From assembly GCF_002886185.1 (NCBI RefSeq), contig NZ_KZ614147.1, forward strand, positions 141,426 to 205,425: a DNA stretch of 64,000 nucleotides. Reading direction: 5' to 3'. The position numbers were made by a program, and so were the translations under genes. The notes beneath the pieces are model-generated. The model was given only the letters and a program-made list of their open reading frames with translations, did not search any database and was not told where the DNA came from. The stretch is from Salipaludibacillus neizhouensis. Lineage in GTDB: Bacteria > Bacillota > Bacilli > Bacillales > Salisediminibacteriaceae. Below are positions 43,905 through 53,779 of the stretch, in pieces (within the stretch, counting starts at the first letter, position 1; each line of letters opens with the position of its first letter).

Positions 43905-45374
43905 TTAAGAACTACTAGAATCCGTTTCGTCCTCAGGTTCGGACTCAGTGATCTCCTCTTCTTCAATTCCATTCATTTCGGTTTCCGTATTTATTTCGTT
44001 ATCGGAATCATCACTTGGATCAGAATTGGTTCCAGTGCCAGTATCAGTATCAGTATCAGTATTCTCATTTTCACTTCCGCTATCAATTGACTCATCGGTT
44101 TCCTCTTGCTGACCGGAAGGATTATTAACAGCTGTACTTTCGTCAGAAAGGATGAAAATAGCTGAAGTTCCTGTTTGCTCAAACTTTAGATTTTGAGGTC
44201 CTATGAATTCCAGGCTAACGTCATGCTCCCCTTCCTCCAGTCCTTCTACATCTAACGTTACTTGCAAATCTTCTCGCTCTAATCGGTTAAGTGCTTCTGA
44301 ACTTCCACTAACGAGCAAATCTAGTGTTCCTTCTTCGGGATCAATAAAATCTATCGATTGTGCATCCCCTAAACCAGTGACATCAATCTCAAAATCGGTA
44401 AATTCTCTTTCCTGTTCAACAGTGACATCTACAGTTACCGTTATTGTTTCAGGATCGATACTTTCAATCCCCTCAGGCAGTGGAATATCCACTTCAAAAG
44501 AGTCTTCCCCAGCTGTTTCAATTTCACTGAGATCCAATGTCACACCATCAATAAAAGAAATTTCATTAATGACATCTACCGGTCCAAATACACTTACTAC
44601 TTCAGGATCAGTAGTAATAGATTCAATAGCGACGCCATCCGGAAGTTCTCCTGTTCGATTAATTCTTACAGGTACTTCTTTATTTGGACTCGTAACAGGT
44701 ACGACTACCTCTACCGCCGGTGGATCCGCGTTAACGTCTAGAACATTCCCGTTTTTGTCATAGAGAACTACCGGCACGGAATCCTCGAAATTAGTTTTTC
44801 TACCGGCCATATCTACAGTAGACCTTGCAGAGTCAATTTGTTCAAGTACTCCTTGCGCTGAAGTAATATTCACTGTTGAAGGTTCTACTGTTGGAGTACC
44901 AATCGAATGACCGTCTTCTACTTCACCCTCATTTTGTAATTGCACATCCACAGGGAAAGAAACTGTCTGACGCTCTTGAATAGTCACCTCAACATATGCA
45001 GGATTAACGGAAACATCAACATTAGATGGGAACTCCCGATACTTTACTTGTTCATAGTGAGTGCCCGCCTCTTTACCTGTGAGATCAATATATAACTCCT
45101 GCTGAGGATGTGTGATTTCAGACACTGTTAACACATTTTTTGGACCTTCAAGCGTAACTTGGACAGTTTCAGGTGCATCCATTAATACATAATTTTCGTC
45201 ATCATAATATACATTTAAATCTACTTCTTCTAAAATATTTGTGGAGTCTGTTACCGTGGGCAGTCCCCCTGGCTGATTAGGAGTTCCGTCCATATTTACC
45301 ATAAAAAATAGCATAACTGCGATAACGATAGAACTTAGTTTAATAAACCACCCTTTATTAAACAATTTATCCAT
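43905..45374 (-). CDS. cdaR: CdaA regulatory protein CdaR (YbbR)
   Basis: About 489 residues from ATG 45372-45374 (MDKLFNKGWFIK), SD GGGGAGG. One N-terminal TM helix (~11-28), then four extracytoplasmic YbbR repeats, then an acidic, low-complexity tail from about residue 420 (GSENENTDTDTDTGTGTN) that is longer than in B. subtilis. Regulates CdaA diadenylate cyclase. Overlaps the end of cdaA by 8 bp. Confidence 0.92.
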   Translation of the reverse strand: MDKLFNKGWFIKLSSIVIAVMLFFMVNMDGTPNQPGGLPTVTDSTNILEEVDLNVYYDDENYVLMDAPETVQVTLEGPKNVLTVSEITHPQQELYIDLTGKEAGTHYEQVKYREFPSNVDVSVNPAYVEVTIQERQTVSFPVDVQLQNEGEVEDGHSIGTPTVEPSTVNITSAQGVLEQIDSARSTVDMAGRKTNFEDSVPVVLYDKNGNVLDVNADPPAVEVVVPVTSPNKEVPVRINRTGELPDGVAIESITTDPEVVSVFGPVDVINEISFIDGVTLDLSEIETAGEDSFEVDIPLPEGIESIDPETITVTVDVTVEQEREFTDFEIDVTGLGDAQSIDFIDPEEGTLDLLVSGSSEALNRLEREDLQVTLDVEGLEEGEHDVSLEFIGPQNLKFEQTGTSAIFILSDESTAVNNPSGQQEETDESIDSGSENENTDTDTDTGTGTNSDPSDDSDNEINTETEMNGIEEEEITESEPEDETDSSSS

Positions 45375-46194
45375 TTTTCTTTCCTCCCCACTGCCAACGG
45401 GAGTTTGAGCCATTCGAGGCTTCCTTTAGCATTTCTTTTTCTAATAATTTGCGAAGTGCTTCTTCATCTAAACTTCGGTGGAGTTCTCCATTTTTTGTCA
45501 CGGAAATACCTCCAGTTTCTTCAGACACTGCTAAAGTGATGGCATCCGTTACTTCACTTACACCAAGTGCAGCACGGTGTCTTGTTCCCAATTCCTTTGA
45601 AATAAAGGGATTCTCCGACAAGGGCAAGTAACATCCGGCCGCAACAATTTCGTTATTTTTCAAAATTACAGCCCCATCATGAAGAGGTGTATTTGGAATA
45701 AACACGTTAATTAACAACTCAGATGTAAGTTTTGCATTCATGACAATGCCAGTCTCCACATAATCATTCATTCCAGTTTCTCTTTCTATAGAAATCAATG
45801 CCCCGATTCTACGCTTCCCCATGTAATTAGAAGCTTTAATAATGTGTTCAATTGCTTCCTGTATCTCTTCCTCTGCGGCTGTGGAAGTTGACTGAAACAA
45901 ACGCCCACGACCAAGTTGTTCAAGCGCACGCCTTAACTCAGGTTGAAAAATTATTATAATGGCTAACAAACCATATGTAACTGCCTGTTGCATAATCCAT
46001 TGAAGGGTATTTAATCCTAAGAAGCCACTTAAAAACCACACAGCCAAAATGACCGTGATGCCTTTGACAAGCTGAACAGCACGGGTACCGCGAATAACCA
46101 TGATTAATTTATATATCACGAAAGCCACTAATGCAATGTCTACCACAATTGCTAGTGCACTCAGAAAAGTAAAATCATTAAACACCTCAAACAT
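45367..46194 (-). CDS. cdaA: Diadenylate cyclase CdaA
   Basis: Makes the essential messenger c-di-AMP from two ATP. About 275 residues from ATG 46192-46194 (MFEVFNDF), SD GGAGGAACG. Three N-terminal TM helices, then the DAC domain with DGAVILKN and GTRHRAALG, the two catalytic motifs. Heads the cdaA-cdaR-glmM operon that ties c-di-AMP to wall synthesis. Confidence 0.95.
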   Translation of the reverse strand: MFEVFNDFTFLSALAIVVDIALVAFVIYKLIMVIRGTRAVQLVKGITVILAVWFLSGFLGLNTLQWIMQQAVTYGLLAIIIIFQPELRRALEQLGRGRLFQSTSTAAEEEIQEAIEHIIKASNYMGKRRIGALISIERETGMNDYVETGIVMNAKLTSELLINVFIPNTPLHDGAVILKNNEIVAAGCYLPLSENPFISKELGTRHRAALGVSEVTDAITLAVSEETGGISVTKNGELHRSLDEEALRKLLEKEMLKEASNGSNSRWQWGGKKNG

Positions 46195-46392
46195 AATCGT
46201 TCCTCCAAAGGTCACATTTCTTCCCATCGTTTATAGCATGTTTATTATAACATATATTGTCCTATTATTACTCTACAACATACTTACTATTATGTGAGGT
46301 TGACCTATGCTTTTTTCGAGTTCCATCCGGTTTTACCTTACAGATAAAAAGACATATGCCCAACGCTCCATATGCCTTTCTATTATCTTTAT

Positions 46393-47046
46393 CTAATCTT
46401 CCTTTTGATTTTCTGCGTTGCTTTCGTTATCTGAAAGATCAACAACATCGGAGAAAAATGACTTCATCTCATACCAAATTAATTCCATCGTTTGATTGAT
46501 CTCATTGATGTCTCCAGAAACTTGATCCGTCGATGCCATCACATGTTCGCCATTGATGACTGTAATGTCTCCTAAAACCTCACCGCTAATTTCAATATTC
46601 CCGTTTCGAATAAGTAAGTCTCCTGAAATACTCTCGCCTTCGGGAATGACAACAACATTTCGCTCTTTATCAACAATGAATTGACCGTCTCCCTGAACGA
46701 CAATTTCTTCATTCTCTCCACTCAAAGCAGAAGCAACACTTACAATAAATACGAAAAAGAATGTTGCTGCAGTTATCATGAATGGATGTTTCTTCATCCA
46801 GAATTTCCATTTATTCGATTTCGACTGTTTCGGTAACTGCTTCATTACATTCGCCGTTAAAGAACTGGGAGCTTCGATATGGGATGTACTTTGAATGATA
46901 GCAACAGTTTTCCTTAATTCACGCAAGTGCTCATAACAATCGCCGCATGTTAATATATGGTTCTCAAATTGCTTTTTTTCAAGCAATGTCAATTCTTCAT
47001 CTAAATATTTATGAATAAAAGCTTTATTTTCTTTTGAGCAAGCCAT
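46393..47046 (-). CDS. rsiW: Anti-sigma-W factor RsiW
   Basis: 217 residues. Zinc-binding anti-sigma motif H-x3-C-x2-C (ENHILTCGDCYEHL) near residue 30, one TM helix at about 88-108 (MITAATFFFVFIVSVASAL), then an extracellular part. Cleaved in steps by site-1, site-2 and ClpXP proteases under envelope stress to free SigW. 22 bp after sigW. Confidence 0.92.
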   Translation of the reverse strand: MACSKENKAFIHKYLDEELTLLEKKQFENHILTCGDCYEHLRELRKTVAIIQSTSHIEAPSSLTANVMKQLPKQSKSNKWKFWMKKHPFMITAATFFFVFIVSVASALSGENEEIVVQGDGQFIVDKERNVVVIPEGESISGDLLIRNGNIEISGEVLGDITVINGEHVMASTDQVSGDINEINQTMELIWYEMKSFFSDVVDLSDNESNAENQKED

Positions 47047-47068
47047 AAACTGTATCCCCTTTCCACGA

Positions 47069-47632
47069 CTATGAGTTTCTCAGTCGCTTTCGCAACGCTT
47101 CTCTGCCACGATGAATACGTGTTTTAACCGTTGCTACTGGAAGATTTAATATTTCACTGATCTCTTTCAACGATAAGTCCTGTAGATACTTAAGAATAAT
47201 TGCAGATCTGTATTTCGGAGGAAGTTGCATTACTTCCTGCTGAATCCATTCCTGCATTTCCAACTGTACCACCTGGTCCTCCGGTAATTCTTCGTCTGCA
47301 GAGATTTGTGTGTAATATGTAAGATCCTCTGTTCCAGCTACCTGGTCTTCCAGATGAAAGTCCGGCTTTTTCTTTCGAATACGATCAATCGCTAAATTCG
47401 TCGCAATACGAAACAGCCACGTGGAGAACTTTCGATTCATATCGTAGGAATCGATATTTGTGTATGCTCTTAAAAATGCCTCTTGAGAAACATCTTGTGC
47501 TTCATGGACATTTCCAAGCATGCGATACGCAATATGGTAGACTTTGTCCTTATATAAATCCATCAATTCCGCAAATGCCTGTTGATTACCTTTTTTCACT
47601 TCTAATATAATCTTTCTTACAATAATGTCCAT
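47069..47632 (-). CDS. sigW: RNA polymerase sigma factor SigW
   Basis: 187 residues from ATG 47630-47632 (MDIIVRKIILEVKKGNQQAF), SD GCGGAGGG; longer upstream frames run through the promoter. Region 2 (YRMLGNVHEAQDVSQEAFLRAY, split here as YRMLGNVHEAQDVSQEAF) and region 4 (LSLKEISEILNLPVATVKTR). Directs the antibiosis/envelope stress regulon and is autoregulated. Confidence 0.95.
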   Translation of the reverse strand: MDIIVRKIILEVKKGNQQAFAELMDLYKDKVYHIAYRMLGNVHEAQDVSQEAFLRAYTNIDSYDMNRKFSTWLFRIATNLAIDRIRKKKPDFHLEDQVAGTEDLTYYTQISADEELPEDQVVQLEMQEWIQQEVMQLPPKYRSAIILKYLQDLSLKEISEILNLPVATVKTRIHRGREALRKRLRNS

Positions 47633-47667
47633 GCTGCTACCCTCCGCTTCACTGCGGTTACCTTCTA

Positions 47668-47694
47668 TACGCATACCACCAATGAAAGGTTTCA
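47668..47694 (-). promoter_or_regulatory. SigW-dependent autoregulatory promoter
   Basis: Minus strand TGAAAC, 17-bp spacer, CGTA, the SigW consensus, ~36 bp before the sigW start codon. It also shows that upstream in-frame codons are not translated. Confidence 0.85.
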
Positions 47695-47891
47695 TTTCAT
47701 TTACATTTTTAATTTTAACATTATTTAGGAGGGGAAACGTAACTTAAATGAAAAAGAGTCCAAATTTACACATATTTGATATTTTTTGTTGAAAAAAGTC
47801 ACTAGATCTTTGATTTTCTACAAGACAAAATGGATAGACCCTGTTCGTCTGTGCGATTGTACATAGCATTTAAATTTAAAATTCACCTAAC

Positions 47892-47923
47892 AAAAAAACC
47901 TCCATTATATCAATTTGGAGGTA
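47892..47923 (-). terminator. Terminator of the 5S-tRNA operon
   Basis: ACCTCCA/TGGAGGT with an A/T loop; minus strand continues TTTTTTTGTTAGG. About 60 bp after tRNA-Lys. Confidence 0.85.
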
Positions 47924-47984
47924 ATCAGTTAGTTAGTAATGTATGATGTCATGGTTATTAGTGTTTTTAAATTATTTATAAAAG

Positions 47985-48060
47985 TGGTGAGCCATGAAGG
48001 ACTCGAACCTTCGACCCTCTGATTAAAAGTCAGATGCTCTACCAGCTGAGCTAATGGCTC
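47985..48060 (-). tRNA. tRNA-Lys (UUU)
   Basis: Minus strand begins GAGCCATTAGCTCAGCTGG; anticodon loop CTTTTAA; TpsiC arm GGTTCGAGTCC; CCA encoded. Confidence 0.95.
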
Positions 48061-48195
48061 TCTACGTGTGTGATTGTCAATAAGCGGTGAATCTTCTTCG
48101 TCAACTGCTTTCGTTCACTTCTCATGTACTTATGTACACTCCGGCTCTTTCTTTCTTCAATTACTTCTATATATAGGTCCTGTTAATTTAAAATA

Positions 48196-48270
48196 TGGCA
48201 GGGCTAGCAGGATTCGAACCTGCGGGTCACGGAATCAAAATCCGATGCCTTACCGCTTGGCTATAGCCCT
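48196..48270 (-). tRNA. tRNA-Gln (UUG)
   Basis: Acceptor AGGGCTA/TAGCCCT, anticodon loop TTTTGAT, TpsiC arm GGTTCGAATCC, encoded CCA. Confidence 0.93.
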
Positions 48271-48412
48271 ATCATTACATTTAATAATTACTTTCTTGAA
48301 TGTAGCAAAAAGTTATTAGGTGAAGCTGTAATAATTACGATACCCTTCTCCCAAAAAAATTATTCCCTATGTAGAAAAAACTCTTCGACAATTATGCGAT
48401 TCGAAAAAAATT

Positions 48413-48487
48413 TGGTGACCCGTACGGGATTCGAACCCGTGATACCGCCGTGAAAGGGCGGTGTCTTAACCGCTTGACCAACGGGCC
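48413..48487 (-). tRNA. tRNA-Glu (UUC)
   Basis: GGCCCGTTGGTCAAGCGG start, anticodon loop CTTTCAC, TpsiC arm GGTTCGAATCC, encoded CCA. Confidence 0.95.
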
Positions 48488-48762
48488 ATCTAGTTTGATT
48501 GAATATGCTATTCGATCTATGAATTAATAAATTGTTGTACATAACAACGTATTGCCAAAATTGATAATATCAAACTTTGAGTAACTGTGCAACTATTATT
48601 TTACAAAAACTTATTTTTTTCGACATCTTTATTAGTTTTCCTTGTCCATAGTGAGAATTCCCCTCACGATACACAGATACAAAAAACCATGTATCCTAAT
48701 TATTCAGGAAACATGGCTTATAGTTTTTTATGTAATTAAGACTTCTTCTACTATGGTACTCG

Positions 48763-48838
48763 TGGAGCTTCCTAGCGGGCTTGAACCGCTGACCTCAGCC
48801 TTACCATGGCTGCGCTCTACCAGCTGAGCTAAGGAAGC
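48763..48838 (-). tRNA. tRNA-Thr (GGU)
   Basis: GCTTCCTTAGCTCAGCTGG start, anticodon stem-loop CAGCCATGGTAAGGCTG, TpsiC arm GGTTCAAGCCC, encoded CCA. Confidence 0.93.
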
Positions 48839-48839
48839 A

Positions 48840-48914
48840 TGGCTCCACAGGTAGGATTCGAACCTACGACCGATCGGTTAACAGCCGATAGCTCTACCAC
48901 TGAGCTACTGTGGA
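48840..48914 (-). tRNA. tRNA-Asn (GUU)
   Basis: TCCACAGTAGCTCAGTGG start, anticodon loop CTGTTAA, TpsiC arm GGTTCGAATCC, encoded CCA. One base from tRNA-Thr. Confidence 0.95.
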
Positions 48915-49017
48915 ATAATGGATGATTCTCAATAAGCAGCGAATCTCTTCGTCACTTTGAGACACCTATACTATTATGTACACACATATACTTTTATATA
49001 CATAAAAAATAAATCGA

Positions 49018-49133
<116 letters not shown>

Positions 49134-49177
49134 CTCTGTTCGCTAATGAAAGACTCCTCATTAGTGAGACAATTGCT

Positions 49178-49206
49178 ATCTTACTATTTATAAGAAAAAA
49201 TTGCAA
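49178..49206 (-). promoter_or_regulatory. Promoter of the stand-alone 5S-tRNA operon
   Basis: Minus strand TTGCAA, 17-bp spacer, TAAGAT, 45 bp before the 5S gene. An inverted repeat CTAATGA/TCATTAG (49143-49164) lies between and may help 5' processing. Confidence 0.7.
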
Positions 49207-49326
49207 GAGCTTTAACTAAATTCCCGATAATATTTTTAACTTAGAACTTTATTAACAACAATTAACATAAACGCCTGTCCAGTGAATACATATGGAATAA
49301 AGGATGGACAAGGGGGAGAGAGCATA

Positions 49327-50088
49327 ATGAATTTTATTTGGATTTGGAATGTTAAAACGGTGAAAAGATATATGATTATTGGATTAGCGGCCTTTTTTAC
49401 AGCGGGAATTTTATATGTGGAAGCGCCGTTTCTTCCTGTTTTTTCGCCAGACGACGATCCTGTTGCTATTCACCGCGTGGAAGCCGAAAGACCAGAGTTA
49501 GCACTCACGTTTGATATCAGCTGGGGTGAAGAACAATTAAGCCCTATACTTGAAACCTTGGAAGAAGAAGGGGTCGAGTATGCCACCTTTTTCGTGTCAG
49601 CGGCTTGGGCAGAACGTCATCCCGATTTACTTGAATCTATCGTAGAATCAGGCTATGAAATCGGAAGTCATGGTTATAGACACGAGCATTACACGCGTTG
49701 GGAAGATGATCAAATAAAGAACGATATTCAACATGCTCATCAGGTCCTCTCAGAATTAACAGAAGCAGTACCACAATACTTGCGGCCTCCTAACGGAAGT
49801 TTTGATCAACGAGTCTTGGATGTAGCCGCTTCCTTGAATTATGACGTCATTCATTGGAGTGTCCATTCCCATGACTGGGAGAACCCGGGTGTTGATGCTA
49901 TCGTTGAAAATGTTACCACCGACGTTAATAACGGAGATATTATACTCATGCACGCATCCGATTCCGCAGAACAGACTTCTGAAGCCTTACCAATTGCTTT
50001 AAGAAAATTAAAGGATGATGGATTTTCCTTTGTTTCTATTTCTCAACTCGTAACAGGCGTTAAAGTTGATACTGAAGAGATTAAGTAA
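49327..50088 (+). CDS. pdaB: Polysaccharide deacetylase PdaB-like (sporulation)
   Basis: About 253 residues from ATG 49327 (MNFIWIWN), SD GGGGGAGAG. N-terminal TM anchor (~16-33), then NodB domain: ALTFDISWG at strand 1, SHGYRHEHY zinc motif and LRPPNGSFD. In B. subtilis PdaB is needed to keep spores viable after they form. Same place next to kbaA and gerD as in B. subtilis. Confidence 0.93.
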   Translation: MNFIWIWNVKTVKRYMIIGLAAFFTAGILYVEAPFLPVFSPDDDPVAIHRVEAERPELALTFDISWGEEQLSPILETLEEEGVEYATFFVSAAWAERHPDLLESIVESGYEIGSHGYRHEHYTRWEDDQIKNDIQHAHQVLSELTEAVPQYLRPPNGSFDQRVLDVAASLNYDVIHWSVHSHDWENPGVDAIVENVTTDVNNGDIILMHASDSAEQTSEALPIALRKLKDDGFSFVSISQLVTGVKVDTEEIK

Positions 50089-50128
50089 TCCATCGGTTTT
50101 TCTAGTTTTAGGAGACAAAATAGCAAAG

Positions 50129-50164
50129 AAGCTCCGCTCCCATATAATTGGGTGCGGAGCTTTC
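50129..50164. terminator. Bidirectional terminator between pdaB and kbaA
   Basis: AAGCTCCGCTCCCA and TGGGTGCGGAGCTT, loop TATAAT; T's on plus, TTCTTTGC on minus. Serves convergent genes. Confidence 0.85.
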
Positions 50165-50167
50165 ACT

Positions 50168-50803
50168 TTAATTTATTTCAGGGCGTCCCTTTTTCTTTAC
50201 CCCAGGCTGTTTACCGTTCGGTTGATCGTGAAGGCGATGCAACACTAGAATTTGCCATGTGTTTGCGGCTAAAAGAGACACAATTGCGGTTAACAAAAAC
50301 CCGTAATCATTCTCCCTAAGTGCAGGTATCCACTCAATCGTAGTTACAACCACCATGAAAAATACAGTCGGTACAAACGCAGATCGATCCGTTTCCTTAC
50401 TTTTTACCCAAGCTATAAGAAGCCCGTATGCTAACAGCAAGAGTGGCATAATAATGTAACCAGTCAAAGACACATCCTCTGCTGCAAAAAAGTAATGTCT
50501 AAAAAACATTAAATCAAATAAAGCGAATGCAATAATTACAATTTGAACTTTATTCCATAGTTGATAAGACTTAAAAATCCCTAATCCAAACCTATGAATC
50601 GTTAAATAAGCAAAGAAACCCATTTGTGCAATGACTGCCCATATAGCTGCGGTAACTGCCAACATAAAAAGACCACCGAAGGCAAAGCTGGTAATATCAT
50701 CTAAATGTGTTTGCCAATCTAAAATCAAGCCGAAAATAAAACCAGCGACTGTCCCGATTAAAAATGTTGTGTAAAATAAATAAACGACTTTTCTAGAATT
50801 CAC
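50168..50803 (-). CDS. kbaA: KinB-signalling pathway activator KbaA
   Basis: About 211 residues from GTG 50801-50803 (VNSRKVVYLFY), SD GTAGGAGG. Six predicted helices. In B. subtilis KbaA is needed for the KinB route into the sporulation phosphorelay. Recognised by sequence flavour and by its place between pdaB and gerD. A basic tail NGKQPGVKKKGRPEIN follows the last helix. Confidence 0.88.
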   Translation of the reverse strand: MNSRKVVYLFYTTFLIGTVAGFIFGLILDWQTHLDDITSFAFGGLFMLAVTAAIWAVIAQMGFFAYLTIHRFGLGIFKSYQLWNKVQIVIIAFALFDLMFFRHYFFAAEDVSLTGYIIMPLLLLAYGLLIAWVKSKETDRSAFVPTVFFMVVVTTIEWIPALRENDYGFLLTAIVSLLAANTWQILVLHRLHDQPNGKQPGVKKKGRPEIN

Positions 50804-50985
50804 TTCTTTTCCTCCTACTACATATACATACTGTCTTATTGTATCAAAAGAGGTATTTATCACGCCAGTTTTTTACTATATGATTAAAAACTTTCTCGGT
50901 TTACACATCAGTATTGTATAAAAACATCGATAAAATCTCATATTATAACAAGAAGAATCGCAAGAAAAGAGAGGAGATTCAGTCG

Positions 50986-51597
50986 ATGAAACGCCTTTAT
51001 ATTAATAAAACGATACTGTTTATATTTTCCACCCTTTGTCTTTCTTTTTTCATAGTTGGCTGCGCCGATAACACTGGTCAAGAACCCCCGGATTATGAAA
51101 AAACAAAGGAAATGATGGTTGACATGCTTCAGACTGAGGAAGGAAAGAAGGCTGTACGAGAAATTCTTCAGGATGAAAAAGTGAAAGAAGAATTAGTTAT
51201 GGAACAAGAATTTATTAAAGATACTATCCAAACAACACTTGCATCTGAAGAAGGGAAAAAATATTGGCAAGAAGTGATGAAAGATCCGGAGTTTTCCAAA
51301 ACATTCGCAACCAGTATGCAAGAAGAAAACGAAAAGTTGTTAAAGGATCTCATGAAAGATCCAGAGTATCAAAAAATGATGGCGGAAATCCTTAAAGACC
51401 CTGCACTTGAAAAAAATTATGTAGAACTGATGAAAAGCGCGGATTATCGAAAAGAAGTCATGAATGTCGTCACAGAAGCCATGGAAAGTCCTTTCTTTGT
51501 CGCCCGAGTAAACGAACTTTTGACTGAAATAGCTAAAAAGGAGTTACAGAGCAGTGAAGGTGGTGGCGGTGAGTCCAAAAAAGAAGATGGCGGTTAA
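50986..51597 (+). CDS. gerD: Spore germination lipoprotein GerD
   Basis: About 203 residues from ATG 50986 (MKRLYINKT), SD GAGAGGAG. Lipobox FIVGC (Cys ~26), then a helical, highly charged domain with repeating DPE/DPA-K units (MKDPEYQKMMAEILKDPA). C-terminal Gly/Glu/Lys tail. GerD organises the germinant-receptor germinosome in the inner spore membrane. Confidence 0.93.
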   Translation: MKRLYINKTILFIFSTLCLSFFIVGCADNTGQEPPDYEKTKEMMVDMLQTEEGKKAVREILQDEKVKEELVMEQEFIKDTIQTTLASEEGKKYWQEVMKDPEFSKTFATSMQEENEKLLKDLMKDPEYQKMMAEILKDPALEKNYVELMKSADYRKEVMNVVTEAMESPFFVARVNELLTEIAKKELQSSEGGGGESKKEDGG

Positions 51598-51718
51598 AAT
51601 AACTTCTTTCCAAACCCTTGATTTTTAAAAGCCCGTAATAGCACGGTCTTACGGGAAAAACAATAGCTGCAAAGACCCCATAAGACGAGCCCCTCCGCTT
51701 GAAAGGAAATTTCTAAAA

Positions 51719-51762
51719 AAAGGTATGTCACAGGTTATTTACCTTATGACATACCTTTTTTA
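51719..51762. terminator. Bidirectional terminator between gerD and salA
   Basis: AAGGTATGTCA/TGACATACCTT with flanking A and T runs on both sides. Confidence 0.85.
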
Positions 51763-51791
51763 CAATAAAAGACGCTTTGCGTTTTTCTTAT

Positions 51792-52838
51792 TTACTTTCC
51801 GATTTTAGAGATAACTTTTTGCGCCATTTCAGTGTAAATTTTTCCGATCGGGTGGTCGGCGCCATAAACAGATGGTGCAAAATCCTCTTCATCAATTACT
51901 GGCTGTCCCAAAGGAATTTGGGCAAGTACTTCTGATCGCAGCTCTTCTGCAAGCTTAGGTCCTCCACCTTTTCCAAAGACGTATTCTTTCTCTCCAGTTG
52001 TTTTACTTTCAAAGTAAGCCATATTCTCAACGATACCGAGAATTTCATGGTCTGTTTTGATTGCCATCGCCCCAGCTCTCGCTGCAACAAATGCGGCTGT
52101 AGCGTGAGGGGTTGTGACAACAATTTCTTTTGATTGTGGCAACATGGAGTGAATGTCCAAAGCAACATCTCCTGTACCCGGTGGCAAGTCAAGAATTAAG
52201 TAGTCTAAATCATCCCACTCGACTTCATTAAAGAAGTTGTTTAACATTTTACCAAGCATTGGACCTCGCCAAATAATTGGGGAATTATCCTCCACAAAAA
52301 AGCCCATGGAAATAACCTGAACACCAAAACGCGACACAGGATAAATGCGCTCTCCTACAACCTTCGGACGCTCTTCAATGCCCATCATATCCGGAACACT
52401 AAAACCATAAATGTCCGCATCGATAATACCAACCTTTTTCCCTTCACGTGCTAGTGACGTCGCAAGGTTCACAGAGACGGTGGACTTACCCACGCCCCCC
52501 TTACCACTAGTGATTGCAATAAATGTAGTATCACTGTTTAATAAGGATTTTTCTTCCTCTTCTTCAGCTGCTCCACCATGCTTTTGAATGACTTCATCCG
52601 ATAATTTCTCAAAACGCAGCCCAACAGATTCCGCTCCTGCTTCTTTTACTTTGTTCACAATGTCCTGTTGAAGAGCCATTTGCTCTGCTGTTCCTGGTTC
52701 TGCAATGGCTAATTTCAGACTGACTAATTTGTCCTTAATTTTCATTTCTTTTACAGACCCTAATTCAATCAATGTCTTATTTAAATGCGGATCTTGAACC
52801 GTCTCTAACGCTTTCAGGACTTGCTCTTCTGTTAACAT
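51792..52838 (-). CDS. salA: Mrp/NBP35-family ATPase SalA
   Basis: About 348 residues from ATG 52836-52838 (MLTEEQVLKALE), SD AAAGGATGG. N-terminal MIP18/DUF59 domain (VQDPHLNKTLIELG), then a deviant Walker A ITSGKGGVGKST near residue 112, DADIYGFSVP, and DLPPGTGD. The CxxC of Fe-S carrier Mrp proteins is not seen. In B. subtilis SalA is a nucleotide-binding regulator that affects scoC and exoprotease genes; an Fe-S role is an alternative. Confidence 0.9.
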   Translation of the reverse strand: MLTEEQVLKALETVQDPHLNKTLIELGSVKEMKIKDKLVSLKLAIAEPGTAEQMALQQDIVNKVKEAGAESVGLRFEKLSDEVIQKHGGAAEEEEEKSLLNSDTTFIAITSGKGGVGKSTVSVNLATSLAREGKKVGIIDADIYGFSVPDMMGIEERPKVVGERIYPVSRFGVQVISMGFFVEDNSPIIWRGPMLGKMLNNFFNEVEWDDLDYLILDLPPGTGDVALDIHSMLPQSKEIVVTTPHATAAFVAARAGAMAIKTDHEILGIVENMAYFESKTTGEKEYVFGKGGGPKLAEELRSEVLAQIPLGQPVIDEEDFAPSVYGADHPIGKIYTEMAQKVISKIGK

Positions 52839-52984
52839 AGGGCGCACCATCCTTTTATATATGATCAAGTATGTATTCGTTCACACTTCGTATACAATTA
52901 TAACATATATAGCCATTCGTTTTCTTGAAACGAATCCCTTGGCATAGTATGAACGAGGATGTATGAACACATACAGTCTCAGGT

Positions 52985-53707
52985 TTACTCCTCTGCCCCT
53001 TCAGGGAGTCGTTCGTTCCCTGCATAGCGAAGAACACCTTCATAGATAGAAGCAGCTACTTTTTGCTGGTATTTCTCCGTACTTAGCTCCTCAGCCTCAT
53101 TAGGATTTGATAAAAAACCTATCTCCACTAGAGTGCCCGGTATTTCCGCGTGTTGAAGAAGATATACATTGTGAATTGGCTTCGCTTTTCTAGTTGTGTT
53201 TTCTAAATTACGTACCATTTCCTGCTGAACGTGTTTTGCCAAGATATCACTGTTTTCAATAGCCCGATTATAAAATGATTGAGCACCTCGCCATTGCGAA
53301 GCACCAATCGCATTAAGGTGTATACTAAGATAAAAGTCGGCATTGGACGTATTAATCATTCTTACCCGTTCTTTAAGGTCCTCTACTTTTCTGGAGCGAA
53401 CTTTAGCGGTATCTACCTGTGCTAAATCACGGTCCTCTTCCCGGGTTAAAATCACAAATGCCCCTGCCTCCTGAAGGTAATCCCGGAGTTTCAATACCAA
53501 TTCTAGACTTATATCCTTTTCAAGCAATCCACTTGCTGAGGTTGCGCCTCCATCGATTCCACCATGACCTGCATCTAAAATTATAATTTTTCCCGAAAGT
53601 GGCAAGCTCCAGCTCATGGAGTCCTCAGTTTTTAAAAATAATGGTCCGATTGCTAAAAGTATTGCAAATATACCGGCTATCAAAATAATGCCAATCTTAC
53701 TTTTCAT
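52985..53707 (-). CDS. cwlD: N-acetylmuramoyl-L-alanine amidase CwlD
   Basis: About 240 residues from ATG 53705-53707 (MKSKIGIILIAG), SD GGGGAGGGAC. TM anchor at 3-25. Amidase_3 domain with zinc ligands in ILDAGHGGIDGG, SLELVLKL with Glu in EKDIS, and SIHLNAI, and catalytic Glu in TLVEIGFLSN. Makes the muramic-delta-lactam of spore cortex together with PdaA. The longer upstream frame runs into the structured repeat, so it is not used. Confidence 0.93.
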   Translation of the reverse strand: MKSKIGIILIAGIFAILLAIGPLFLKTEDSMSWSLPLSGKIIILDAGHGGIDGGATSASGLLEKDISLELVLKLRDYLQEAGAFVILTREEDRDLAQVDTAKVRSRKVEDLKERVRMINTSNADFYLSIHLNAIGASQWRGAQSFYNRAIENSDILAKHVQQEMVRNLENTTRKAKPIHNVYLLQHAEIPGTLVEIGFLSNPNEAEELSTEKYQQKVAASIYEGVLRYAGNERLPEGAEE

Positions 53708-53779
53708 AAAGTCCGTCCCTCCCCACATGTAATATATATATGGGACAAGGGTAAAAATATGAGTGTGTTTTTTCAGGAA

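Noticed and set aside
44203..44763. Ser/Thr-rich 186-codon plus frame inside cdaR
   Set aside because: Antisense of the repetitive YbbR coding sequence; no SD.
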